DNA from: Caulobacterales bacterium
Lineage (GTDB): Bacteria; Pseudomonadota; Alphaproteobacteria; Caulobacterales; Parvularculaceae
Direction: 5' to 3'
DNA length: 45,781 bases
Assembly: GCA_020638525.1 (NCBI GenBank)
Contig: JACKIL010000017.1
Span: 1-45,781 of the forward strand
Positions 32,871 to 40,790 of the stretch are shown here, piece by piece. Numbering within the stretch: position 1 is the stretch's first letter; each line of letters opens with the position of its first letter. Under the pieces are notes generated by a model. The model worked only from the letters and a program-made list of their open reading frames with translations, was not told the DNA's origin and did not search any database. Made by a program: the position numbers and the translations under genes.

Positions 32871-32884
32871 GTGGCGCTGACCCT

Positions 32885-32960
32885 AGGGGTATAGCTCAGC
32901 TGGTAGAGCATCGGTCTCCAAAACCGAGGGTCGCGGGTTCGAATCCTGCTGCCCCTGCCA
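32885..32960 (+). tRNA. tRNA-Trp (anticodon CCA)
   Basis: A 76-nt cloverleaf: acceptor AGGGGTA with TGCCCCT, D arm GCTCAGCTGGTAGAGC, anticodon loop CTCCAAA (CCA), T arm GCGGGTTCGAATCCTGC, discriminator G and encoded CCA at the end. It is divergent from secE. Confidence 0.97.
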
Positions 32961-33110
32961 GCCTTCGCGCGCCATGCGAGCGAAGGCTGCCGCGCCGAAG
33001 CCGGAATGGCGTAGGCGGGCGAACGGGTCGCGCGCTACGGCTCGGCAAGCCAGTCAACCCTCACGTTTTCTTCAGTCAGAGGCTGATTGTTGCGCGCAAT
33101 CCATTCACCT

Positions 33111-33190
33111 TCATCCCCGCGAAAGCGGGGATCCAGAAGCAACACGCGCCAGAGCCTGCGGCCCTGGGTCCCGGCTTTCGCCGGGATGAC
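33111..33190. repeat. Dispersed palindromic element (TCATCCC...GGGATGA type)
   Basis: An 80-nt non-coding element bounded by TCATCCC and GGGATGA. It contains two hairpins: ATCCCCGC-GAAA-GCGGGGAT (33113-33132) and TCCCGGC-TTTC-GCCGGGA (33169-33186). This matches the widespread repeat of the form CGTCATCCCGGCTTTCGCC seen in proteobacterial intergenic DNA. It sits between tRNA-Trp and the convergently placed DUF2807 gene. Confidence 0.75.
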
Positions 33191-33256
33191 GGTATTGAGA
33201 AGCGGTTATGCAGATTGCTCAGGCCCGGAGCTTCGGTCGAGTTGAAGGGTCCCGCC

Positions 33257-34207
33257 CTATTCCTTCGGAACAAGCTTGTCCGCGACATAGACGTCGCCGC
33301 CGCCAGCGCGGGTGATGCGGCCCGAGACGGCGCCCATGCGCACCTCGGCCGAGCCGAAGAGCTTGAGCTCCGGCTGGACGGCCGTGCCGCCGAATTCGAC
33401 CCCGCCCGAGCCGTCAATGATGGCTTTCAGCTTGTCAGCCCTGCCGGATTTCACCGAGACGGCGCCCGAGCCTGCAATGCGCGTTATCATCGGCCCGTCG
33501 AGGCTTTCGCCGCGCACCGTGCCCGAACCCGCGATCGAAACGTCGAGCATACCGTCGACTTTGCCGATCACGACGTCGCCCGGCCCCGCAATATCGATAT
33601 CGACCGTCGACGCATCGCCCGTGAGAAGGTCGGCGTCGCCCGAAACGTCGATCTCAAGACCCGAGCCCACATCGCCCATGACAAGGCGGCTGCCGGCGAT
33701 GATGCCGACCACCGCTTCGCCGGCGTCGCCCGCTTCGCCATAGACGTAGCAGGCGTCGAGATTGAGCGCGCCTTCGATCGTTTCCATTTTCAGTTTCATG
33801 CGCGCATCGACGAAAGTGACGTCGCCCTTGCGCGGCATCGAGATGACGATGGTCGGATAGTCGGAGAAGAAGTCTTCATCGACCGGCGCGCCCGTCGACA
33901 TCTTGCGGTCCTTGCGCGCGTCGAAGGTGCGGCGAATGCGGTCATTGCAGCAGTCGCGCGTTTCTTCCTCTTTCCATTTTTCGCCCGTCAGCGTGACGAC
34001 GCCTTCGTCTTCGACGACGGCGACCTGGTGATAGGTCTTGCCCTGACGAATTTGCACGTCGACTTCGTCGCCGCTCGTCGTCACGATTTCGACGGCGCCA
34101 GTGACGTTCTCAAGCACCAGCTTGCTCGCCGTATAGCGCGCCGCGCCTGCGGGGCTTGCGATGAGAACTGCGCCGAGCGCGACGAGAGTTGCAGCTTTGA
34201 GGGCCAT
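33257..34207 (-). CDS. Exported DUF2807 (GIN domain) protein
   Basis: 316 residues from ATG 34207, with GGAGG 9 nt upstream. A signal peptide ends at SPAGA (about 22). The rest is a right-handed beta-helix-like repeat protein: LENVTGAVEIVTT, ALNLDACYVYGEAG, GLEIDVSGDADLLTGDAS, TVDIDIAGPGDVVIGKVDG, LDVSIAGSGTVRGESLDG, ITRIAGSGAVSVKSGRADK. The AGSG steps mark the DUF2807 family of putative auto-transporter or adhesin-head domains. A Cys-containing, Lys/Asp-rich loop (EETRDCCNDRIRRTFDARK) near 82-100 is unusual. Probably periplasmic or surface located; function unknown. It is alone on its strand between two palindromic repeats. Confidence 0.85.
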   Translation of the reverse strand: MALKAATLVALGAVLIASPAGAARYTASKLVLENVTGAVEIVTTSGDEVDVQIRQGKTYHQVAVVEDEGVVTLTGEKWKEEETRDCCNDRIRRTFDARKDRKMSTGAPVDEDFFSDYPTIVISMPRKGDVTFVDARMKLKMETIEGALNLDACYVYGEAGDAGEAVVGIIAGSRLVMGDVGSGLEIDVSGDADLLTGDASTVDIDIAGPGDVVIGKVDGMLDVSIAGSGTVRGESLDGPMITRIAGSGAVSVKSGRADKLKAIIDGSGGVEFGGTAVQPELKLFGSAEVRMGAVSGRITRAGGGDVYVADKLVPKE

Positions 34208-34403
34208 CCCGAATTCCTCCAATCCATCGGCCTTGCGCCGCGAAATTCCCGCTTGAGAGCGCGCGCAGACCGGTCCTTACGTCCCAAAGCAAGAACCGGA
34301 CCGGCGCCGGGGCGGGTTCGCAAGGGCTCTTGTTCTGAAATGATACAGCCTGGCGGGGAGAAGTTCCAAAAGGCGCGCTTGGCGCTTTCTGTCTTGCGCC
34401 GCG

Positions 34404-34525
34404 GGCCCCCTCCGTCACTCCGTGACACCTCCCCCGTAAACGGGGGAGGATTGGCGCCGAGGCAACCTCAGGCATTCTTCCCCCGTGAAACGGGGGAAGT
34501 GTCTGCGAAGCAGACGAAGGGGGCC
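34404..34525. repeat. Composite nested-hairpin repeat element
   Basis: The outer arms GGCCCCCTCCGTC (34404-34416) and GACGAAGGGGGCC (34513-34525) pair with one mismatch. Inside are three hairpins: CCTCCCCCG-TAAA-CGGGGGAGG (34428-34449), CTTCCCCCG-TGAAA-CGGGGGAAG (34477-34499) and GTCTGC-GAA-GCAGAC (34501-34515). It lies in the 352-nt gap between the DUF2807 and ccmI genes, which has no other recognised gene. Confidence 0.75.
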
Positions 34526-34559
34526 AGCAGCGCCAACGAAGAACGCAAGCGTCAGCCGA

Positions 34560-35444
34560 TCACTCCTCCGTCGCCGCGCCTTCCGTATCGGCGATCATCT
34601 TCTCGATCACCGGGCGCACCGGCGCATCGGCCGGGAGCACTTCAAGAAGCCGGCGCCAGAGGCCGACAGCCTTCTCGCTCTCCCCGTTTCTTTGCGCGAC
34701 GAGACCAAGGAAGTAGAGCGCCATCGGGTCGTCGGGGTCAATCGCCTGCAGGCGCGAGATCGCTTTCTGCAACTCTTCTGCGCGTCCCTCATCCGGACCG
34801 AGCGACAGGAGCGCGCCCGCATAGCCGCGCCAGTCTTCGGCGTCGCCTTCTGCGCGCGCGAAAAGCTCCCGATAGGCATTGGCGGCGTATTCATTGCGCC
34901 CAAGCACGACGAAAGATCGCGCAAGCATGCGCCAGCCATCGGCGTCTTCCGGGTTGGCTTCAAGCCGCGCGGCGAGGCCTGAGACCATGTTCGCGATCAT
35001 CGCCTGACGGTCTTCCGGCGCCATGGCGGCGACATCCGCCTGCGTCATCGGGCCCGCCATCGTTCCCACCATTGGCGGTCCCCCCTCGCCGGGCTTCACG
35101 CCGACAAGACCCGGCGCGCCGATCGAAACATAAATCCAGAGCGCAGCCAGCGGCGCAGCGCCGGCAAACGCAAACGCCGCAAAGCGGCCCGCGCGCGCCG
35201 GTTTCTCGCTCGCTTCGTCTTTCTTGTCGGCGAGCGCGGCGCGTTTGGCCTCAACGCGCGCCTCTTCGGCTTCCTCGCTCCCGAGAAGCCCTGCTTCGCG
35301 GTCGCGCTCAATGGCGGCGAGCCGCGCATCGAGCGCAACGCGCGCGCCCGCTTCCGTCGCGACAGCGCCTTGCCGCCGGATCAGCGGGAGCATGAGAAGC
35401 GCAATGAAAACCGCGCTGAGGAGAGCGATGATGAACCAGAACAA
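34560..35444 (-). CDS. ccmI: Cytochrome c biogenesis protein CcmI (apocytochrome chaperone)
   Basis: 294 residues. The start is TTG 35444 with AGGAAA upstream; the first helix (FIIALLSAVFIALLMLPLI) follows at once. A cytoplasmic loop (ARLAAIERDREAGLLG, EARVEAKRAALADK) is typical of CcmI. A second transmembrane helix lies near 87-108, and a periplasmic TPR domain from about 165 on (ADGWRMLARSFVVLGRNEYA, MALYFLGLVAQRNGESEKA). CcmI holds the C-terminus of apocytochrome c for haem ligation with CcmF and CcmH. It lies 9 nt after ccmH, as the last gene of the minus-strand ccm operon. Confidence 0.93.
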   Translation of the reverse strand: MFWFIIALLSAVFIALLMLPLIRRQGAVATEAGARVALDARLAAIERDREAGLLGSEEAEEARVEAKRAALADKKDEASEKPARAGRFAAFAFAGAAPLAALWIYVSIGAPGLVGVKPGEGGPPMVGTMAGPMTQADVAAMAPEDRQAMIANMVSGLAARLEANPEDADGWRMLARSFVVLGRNEYAANAYRELFARAEGDAEDWRGYAGALLSLGPDEGRAEELQKAISRLQAIDPDDPMALYFLGLVAQRNGESEKAVGLWRRLLEVLPADAPVRPVIEKMIADTEGAATEE

Positions 35445-35453
35445 GAGCGTTTC

Positions 35454-35921
35454 CTATTTGAGCAAATCGTCGAGCGCGGCCTGTTCTTCGGCGCTGAGCG
35501 GCGCCGGCGCCGTTTGAACCCGCCCGCGCCTCAAGAACCAGAAGGCCGTCCCGCCCGCAGCAAAGAACGCGAGAAGCGGCGCGCCCCAGAGGAGGATCGT
35601 CTCGCTCTTAAAGCGCGGCTTCAGGAGAACATAGTCGCCATAGCGTTCGGCGACATAGGCGATCGCTTCTTCATTCGTGTCGCCGGATTTAATCCGTTCA
35701 CGGACTAAAAGGCGAAGGTCCTTCGCAAGCGGCGCGTCGGAATCGTCAATGCTCTGGCTCTGGCAAACGACGCAGCGAAGCTCTTTGCTCACCTCGCGGG
35801 CGCGCGCTTCAAGAGCCGGGTCGTCCAGAATTTCGTCCGGTTCAACGGCAATCGCCGGCTGCATCTGCGCAATCGGCAGAAGCGCCAGCATCGTCGCCGC
35901 CAATAGCTGGCGGAGTTTCAT
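35454..35921 (-). CDS. ccmH: Cytochrome c biogenesis protein CcmH (thiol oxidoreductase, haem ligation)
   Basis: 155 residues. A signal peptide ends near PAIA (25). The periplasmic domain carries LRCVVCQSQSIDDSDAPLA with the redox pair Cys50 and Cys53, followed by LRLLVRERI and AYVAERYGDYVLLKP. A transmembrane helix near 108-130 (ILLWGAPLLAFFAAGGTAFWF in part) closes the protein. It reduces or complexes apocytochrome CXXCH thiols. GAGGAATTGAAG precedes ATG 35921. The start lies 80 nt inside the 3' end of ccmG, a larger overlap than the usual 4 nt. Confidence 0.96.
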   Translation of the reverse strand: MKLRQLLAATMLALLPIAQMQPAIAVEPDEILDDPALEARAREVSKELRCVVCQSQSIDDSDAPLAKDLRLLVRERIKSGDTNEEAIAYVAERYGDYVLLKPRFKSETILLWGAPLLAFFAAGGTAFWFLRRGRVQTAPAPLSAEEQAALDDLLK

Positions 35922-36447
35922 TCTTCAATTCCTCAATCATGGGCTTCAGCTTGTCGCGCCAGATTTCAATCGTGATCGGCCCGACCTGCTTGTAGCGTAC
36001 GCGGCCATTCGCATCGATGAGAAAGGTTTCCGGCGCGCCGGTGACACCGAAGTCGATCGCGACGCGGCCGTCAGCGTCATCGCCGATGCGCGCATAAGGA
36101 TCGCCGAGGCGCGCGAGCCATTCGGCGCCGGCGCCGGGTTTGTCTTTCCAGTCGAGCCCCAACAGCGGGACGAAACCTTCGCTTTTGATCTCCATCAGCA
36201 CCGGATGCTCGATCTTGCAGCTCACGCACCACGAGCCGAAAACGTTGAGGAGAACAATCTCGCCCGCAAAGTCTTCAGTCGCGAGCCCGATCTCCCTGCC
36301 CTCGATCGGCGGCAGCGAGAATTCCGGCGCCGGCTTGTCGATCAGCATGGACGGGATCGCGGACGGATCATGGCGAAGCCCGATCATGAAATAGATCGCG
36401 ACGAAGACGAACAGCGAAAGCGGCAGAAGGAAGATAGCGCGCGACAT
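35842..36447 (-). CDS. ccmG: Cytochrome c biogenesis thioredoxin-like CcmG (DsbE)
   Basis: 201 residues. An N-terminal membrane anchor (about 4-22, FLLPLSLFVFVAIYFMIGL) precedes a periplasmic thioredoxin fold with active site WCVSC (Cys74, Cys77), the entry LLNVFGSWC, and GVTGAPETFLIDANG with the cis-proline-type TGAPET. It supplies electrons to reduce apocytochrome thiols. The tail (after about 173) is an extra ~27 residues rich in Asp/Ala (GGDDAGASADCADAAGDC) that overlaps the ccmH start. This tail is atypical and may be disordered. It lies 3 nt after the ccmF stop. Confidence 0.95.
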   Translation of the reverse strand: MSRAIFLLPLSLFVFVAIYFMIGLRHDPSAIPSMLIDKPAPEFSLPPIEGREIGLATEDFAGEIVLLNVFGSWCVSCKIEHPVLMEIKSEGFVPLLGLDWKDKPGAGAEWLARLGDPYARIGDDADGRVAIDFGVTGAPETFLIDANGRVRYKQVGPITIEIWRDKLKPMIEELKNETPPAIGGDDAGASADCADAAGDCR

Positions 36448-36450
36448 GGC

Positions 36451-38417
36451 TTACTCCGCCGCCGCCGCGACGGCTGACGAGGCGGGGCGCGTCACTTCGC
36501 GAAGACGCTTGCCACCGCCAGCGACGACGCCGCCAAGCGCCATGATCGCAGCGCCGATCCACATCCAGACGACGAGCGGATGGCGCCAGGCGCGCACGAC
36601 CCAGCCGCGCCCTTCCTGAAACTCGCCCACCGCGAAATAAAGATCGCCCGCCGCCGTCGTGCGAATACCTGCTTCCGTCGTCTGCATGCCGCGCACGGGA
36701 TAAAAACGGCGTTCGGCGGAGATTTCGGAAATACGCCTGCCGTTCTTCTCGATACGGAAGAGCGCACGGTCGGCGCCGTAATTAGGCCCGGGGATCTGCT
36801 CGACCTTTTCAAGCGTCGCATCGAACCCGCCGACCTTGATGGTCTCGCCGACATTCACATAGGAGACGGTTTCGCTCTTCCATGCGCCCGCACCAATGAC
36901 GCCAAAGGAAACGATGGCGAGCCCCAAATGGGCGAGCGTCATCGCCGCATAGGCGCGCGGCAGTCCGCCAATGCGCGTGACAAAACCGGCTTCAGGAAAA
37001 CGCACGCGCTTGAGGAAATCGATGATCGCGCCGACGCCCGCCCAAGCGGCGAGCCCCGCGCCGAACGCCGCCATCACCGGTTTCGGCCATGTCAGCCACA
37101 GCGAAATGGCGGCGACAGCAATAGCGGCGATGACCGCAGGCGCAACGCGCTTTACAGCTTCCCCAATTCGCCCGCGCTTCCATGCAAGCGCGGAGGCTGG
37201 CGCGATGATGAGAAGCGTCAGCGCCATGAACGGCAGATAGGCGGCGTTGAAATAAGGCGGCCCGACGGAAATCCGCTCGCCGTTAATCACCTCGATGAAC
37301 AGCGGATAGAACGTGCCGATGAAAACCGTCGCGCACGAAGCGACGAGCAGCACGTTGTTGAGCAAGAGACCGCCTTCGCGGCTCACCGCTTCGAAGCGCG
37401 CGCCCTCGCCAAGATTGGCGCCGCGGAATGCGTAAAGCGTCAGCGATCCGCCAATGACGGCGGCGAGGATCGCGAGAATGAAAACGCCGCGCGCCGGGTC
37501 CACCGCGAAGGCGTGCACGGATGTCAGAACGCCGGAGCGAACAAGGAAGGTTCCGATGAGGCTCAGCGAGAATGCGAGGATCGCCAGCAGCACCGTCCAG
37601 GCGCGCGGAAGGCGCCGCGCACTTCCGTCACGCGCAGCGAATGGATGAGCGCCGTTCCTGCAAGCCACGGCATGAAGGAGGCGTTCTCAACCGGGTCCCA
37701 AGCCCAGAAGCCGCCCCAGCCGAGTTCGTAATAAGCCCACCAGCTTCCAAGCGCGATGCCGATGGTGAGGAACGTCCACGCCGCGAGCGCCCACGGACGC
37801 ACCTGCCGCGCCCAGTCTTCATCGATGCGTCCCGCGATCAATCCGGCGACGGCGAAGGCGAACGCGATCGAGAAGCCGACATAGCCGAGATAGAGGAAGG
37901 GCGGATGCAGCGCGAGGCCGGGGTCCTGCAGGAGCGGGTTCAAATCCTGCCCGTCCGCCGGCGACGGAAAGATGCGCGTGAAAGGATTCGACGTGAAGAG
38001 AATGAACGCGATGAACGCCGTTGCGATCAGCCCTTGAACTGCGAGCGCACGGGCCCTGAGCGGCGTCATCACCGGCGCAGTCAGCGCCAGCGCCCCGCCA
38101 TAGCCGGCGAGGATCAGCGCCCAGAGCAGCATCGAGCCCTCATGATTCCCCCAGACGCCCGAGAGCTTGTAGAGGAACGGCTTCTGGCTGTGCGAGTTCT
38201 CAAAGACGTTGAGCACCGAGAAATCGTCGGTCGCATGCGCGACGGTCAGCATCCCGAAGGCGAGGAGCACGAAGAGAAGCTGGGCGATGGCCGCAAGCCT
38301 TCCCCCCGCCATGAGCGCGCGATCGTTCCGCCCCGCCCCGAGCAGCGGGAACACCCCCTGATAGACCGCCGTCATCAAAGCGAGGATGAGGGCGAACTGG
38401 CCGATTTCTGCTGTCAT
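36451..38417 (-). pseudogene. ccmF: Haem lyase subunit CcmF, interrupted by a 2-nt frameshift as given
   Basis: The two halves are in different frames. The N-terminal part (38417 to about 37600) begins MTAEIGQFALILALMTAVYQ and holds the WWD-domain hallmarks WGNHEGSMLLWALIL and GWGGFWAWDPVENASFMPWL. The frame breaks just after VTEVRGAFRA. In the other frame (36451-37668) the family pattern continues at once: WTVLLAILAFSLSLIGTFLV, RSGVLTSVHAFAVDP, GPPYFNAAYLPFMAL. The bases at 37601-37606 read GCGCGC where GCGC would restore a continuous ~654-residue CcmF, the normal length. The lesion therefore looks like a dinucleotide slip or sequencing error. CcmF with CcmH and CcmI attaches haem to apocytochrome c and is needed for maturation, so a real null allele would be surprising with every other ccm gene intact. 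Confidence 0.9.
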
Positions 38418-38571
38418 TTCTTCCCGTTCAGCGGCCGGCCCTCTAGGCCTAAGCCGGGAATATCGCGCCGCGACGATGTTTCCGGCGCGCAAGGCGGCGA
38501 ATTATGCTTGTTTGCGCCGGTCTTTCCAGTACCCGCCGCGCCGGTGTGGCGAAACGCGCCAAAAGGGCCTG

Positions 38572-38742
38572 ATGAGCGAATTCTTCGATATGGGCGGATA
38601 CGCCGGCTATGTTTGGCCGGCCTATATCGCGTCTGCGCTCGCCATTGGCGGGCTCATCGCCGCGATCTGGCTGCGCGGCCGGGCCCTCAGGAAGCGCCTC
38701 GCCGAAGCCGAGGCGGCCCGGAAAGCCAAAGAGGGCGCGTGA
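38572..38742 (+). CDS. ccmD: Haem exporter small subunit CcmD
   Basis: 56 residues. It begins MSEFFDMGGYAGYVWPAYIA, with the aromatic GYxxYVWPAY pattern of CcmD, followed by one transmembrane helix (ASALAIGGLIAAIWLRGR) and a basic/acidic cytoplasmic tail RALRKRLAEAEAARKAK. CcmD helps release the haem chaperone CcmE from the CcmABC complex. AAAAGGG precedes ATG 38572. It leads the plus-strand ccm operon, and its stop overlaps the GTG start of ccmA (GTGA, 38739-38742). In many organisms ccmD lies after ccmC, so the order here is rearranged. Confidence 0.88.
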   Translation: MSEFFDMGGYAGYVWPAYIASALAIGGLIAAIWLRGRALRKRLAEAEAARKAKEGA

Positions 38743-39374
38743 GCGAACCGAAGGAATTCTCGACCGGCCTGACTGTCAGGGACGTCGCTGTCGCCCGCGG
38801 CGGCCGGACGATCCTCGAAGGGGCGAGTTTCGACCTCGCCCCCGGCGCGGCGCTCTTCGTCAAAGGCGCGAACGGCTCCGGCAAGACGACACTCCTGAGG
38901 GCCCTCGCCGGCCTCGCCCCGATCGAAACCGGCGAAGCGCATCTCACCCCGGAAGGCTCCAGCCCCGCTGCCCGGCGCGCCGCCATCGTCTATTGCGGGC
39001 ATGCGAACGCCGTCAAAGCCGCCGTCTCCGGCCGCGCCAATCTCGCCTTCTGGGCCACCCTCTATGGCGCGCCGAAGGACCGGACTGAAGCCGCCATCGA
39101 AGCCTTCGACCTCGCCGCCTTTGTCGACGCGCCCGCCGGCGCGCTCTCGCAGGGGCAGCGCCGCCGCCTCGCCCTTTCCCGGCTCATTCTTTCCGCCAAA
39201 CCCCTCTGGCTTCTCGACGAGCCAAGCGCTGCGATCGACGCCGCTTCCGCCGCACGCCTCTCCGCCGTCATCGCCGCCCACCGCGCGCGCGGCGGCGCGG
39301 TGATGGTTGCAACGCATGACGGCATGGAGATCGACGGCGCGCGCACCCTCACCGTCCATGCGAGGGCTGCATGA
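38739..39374 (+). CDS. ccmA: Haem exporter ATP-binding protein CcmA
   Basis: 211 residues starting at GTG 38739, coupled to ccmD by a 4-nt overlap. ABC motifs are present: Walker A GANGSGKT (43-50), signature LSQGQRRRLALSR, Walker B LWLLDEPSAAID, and the switch His in VATHDGME. The family-specific stretch IVYCGHANAVK precedes the Q-loop area. It powers CcmABCD, which releases holo-CcmE. It is followed by ccmB with an ATGA overlap (39371-39374). Confidence 0.95.
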   Translation: MSEPKEFSTGLTVRDVAVARGGRTILEGASFDLAPGAALFVKGANGSGKTTLLRALAGLAPIETGEAHLTPEGSSPAARRAAIVYCGHANAVKAAVSGRANLAFWATLYGAPKDRTEAAIEAFDLAAFVDAPAGALSQGQRRRLALSRLILSAKPLWLLDEPSAAIDAASAARLSAVIAAHRARGGAVMVATHDGMEIDGARTLTVHARAA

Positions 39375-40039
39375 ACGGCTTTCTCGCCATCATCTCCCGA
39401 GACGTCGCGCTTGGTTTCAAGGCGGGCGGCGGCACGGTGCAGACCGCCCTTTTCTTTGCGCTGACCGCGCTCGTCTTCGCCATCGCCGTCGGGCCTGATA
39501 CGGCGCTGCTTTCACGCATCGCCGCGCCAACGCTCTGGGCGGCCGCGCTCCTCTCCGCGCTTGTCTCGCTCGACAGGATTTTTCAGGCGGATTTCGAAGA
39601 CGGCTCGCTCGATGTGATCGTCGAAACGGCGGACCTTCTTGAAGGCCGCGTGCTTGCAAAAGCGATCGCGCACTGGATCGCGGCCTGCCTGCCGCTCATC
39701 CTCGCAACGCCGGTCCTCGCGCTGCTCCTCAGCCTTCCGGCGCAAGGCTATTGGCCGCTTGTGTTGTCACTTCTTGTCGGAACACCGGCGCTTTCCTTCA
39801 TCGGCGCGATCAGCGCGGCGGTGACGCTTTCCTTGCGGCGCGCCGGCGTTCTCATTGCGATCCTCACGGCGCCGCTTTACGCGCCAGCGCTCATCTTCGG
39901 CGTCGCAGCGGCGAATGCGGGCGCTTCTGGCGCACCGAACTTCATCCCGTCTCTGCTCTTCCTCGGCGCAGGGACTTTATTTTCCATGATCCTCGCCCCA
40001 CTTGCAGGGGCGGCGGCGATCCGCTTCAACATGAGTTGA
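39371..40039 (+). CDS. ccmB: Haem exporter membrane protein CcmB
   Basis: 222 residues with about six transmembrane helices. Family features are AIISRDVALGFKAGGG near the N-terminus, LFFALTALVFAIAVGPD for helix 1, LDRIFQADFEDGSLD between helices 2 and 3, LLSLPAQGYWPLVLSLLVGT and VLIAILTAPLYAPALIFGV. It is the membrane partner of the CcmA ATPase. The ATG overlaps the ccmA stop by 4 nt; ccmC follows 1 nt later, so the genes form one transcript. Confidence 0.94.
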   Translation: MNGFLAIISRDVALGFKAGGGTVQTALFFALTALVFAIAVGPDTALLSRIAAPTLWAAALLSALVSLDRIFQADFEDGSLDVIVETADLLEGRVLAKAIAHWIAACLPLILATPVLALLLSLPAQGYWPLVLSLLVGTPALSFIGAISAAVTLSLRRAGVLIAILTAPLYAPALIFGVAAANAGASGAPNFIPSLLFLGAGTLFSMILAPLAGAAAIRFNMS

Positions 40040-40040
40040 T

Positions 40041-40790
40041 ATGGGCGTATTTTACGAACTCGCGAACCCGGAACGCTTTGAGCGCATCGCCAAACCGCTC
40101 CAGCCAGCCCTGACGGCGATCGCGGTCCTGCTTGGCGGCGCCGGATTATACTATGCGCTCTTCAATTCGCCTGCGGACTATCAGCAGGGTGACACGGTGC
40201 GCATCATGTATGTGCATGTGCCCGCCGCGTGGATGGCGCTTTTCTGTTATTCCGTCATGGCGTTCTCTTCCGCTGCTGGTTTCATCTGGAAGCATCCGCT
40301 CGCGGACGTATCAGCGAAAGTAACGGCGCCGATCGGCGCGGTGTTCACCGCGCTAGCGCTCTTCACCGGCTCGCTATGGGGCAAACCGATGTGGGGGGCC
40401 TGGTGGGCGTGGGATGCGCGCCTTACGTCCGTTCTCATCCTTTTCTTCCTCTATCTCGGCTATATCGCGATCTGGGAAAGCATCGATGACAAGGCGCGCG
40501 CTGCGCGGCTCGCCGCGATCGTCGCCATTGTCGGCTTCGTCAACATTCCGATCATCAAGTTCTCGGTCGACTGGTGGAACAGCCTGCATCAACCCGCGAG
40601 CGTTTTTCGCGATGGTGGGCCAACGATCGATGGATCGATGCTTCGCCCGTTATTCCTTATGGGCGCCGCATACATGATCGGCTTCGGCGCGATGCTGATC
40701 GCTGCAATCCGCAATGAACTCATGGCGCGCAGGCTGCAGCGCCTTTCGGAAGTCGCTGGCCGCAAAGCCTCAACGGTGAATGTCGAATGA
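40041..40790 (+). CDS. ccmC: Haem handling protein CcmC
   Basis: 249 residues with six transmembrane helices and the periplasmic tryptophan-rich WWD motif WGKPMWGAWWAWDARLTSVL between helices 3 and 4. The flanking His residues (MYVHVPAAWMA and SLHQPASVF) correspond to the haem-coordinating positions of the family. CcmC delivers haem to CcmE. The ATG 40041 comes 1 nt after the ccmB stop, and its own stop overlaps ccmE by ATGA (40787-40790). Confidence 0.96.
   Translation: MGVFYELANPERFERIAKPLQPALTAIAVLLGGAGLYYALFNSPADYQQGDTVRIMYVHVPAAWMALFCYSVMAFSSAAGFIWKHPLADVSAKVTAPIGAVFTALALFTGSLWGKPMWGAWWAWDARLTSVLILFFLYLGYIAIWESIDDKARAARLAAIVAIVGFVNIPIIKFSVDWWNSLHQPASVFRDGGPTIDGSMLRPLFLMGAAYMIGFGAMLIAAIRNELMARRLQRLSEVAGRKASTVNVE

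Noticed and set aside
31409..35395. A 1328-codon plus-strand open frame
   Set aside because: It runs antisense through nusG, secE, the DUF2807 gene and ccmI, and through tRNA-Trp and the palindromic repeats. The composition is Arg-rich with no family pattern; it is a GC-bias artefact.
37572..38738. The upstream part of a 600-codon plus-strand frame ending in CcmA
   Set aside because: Only the part from GTG 38739 is CcmA. The rest is antisense to ccmF and overlaps ccmD.
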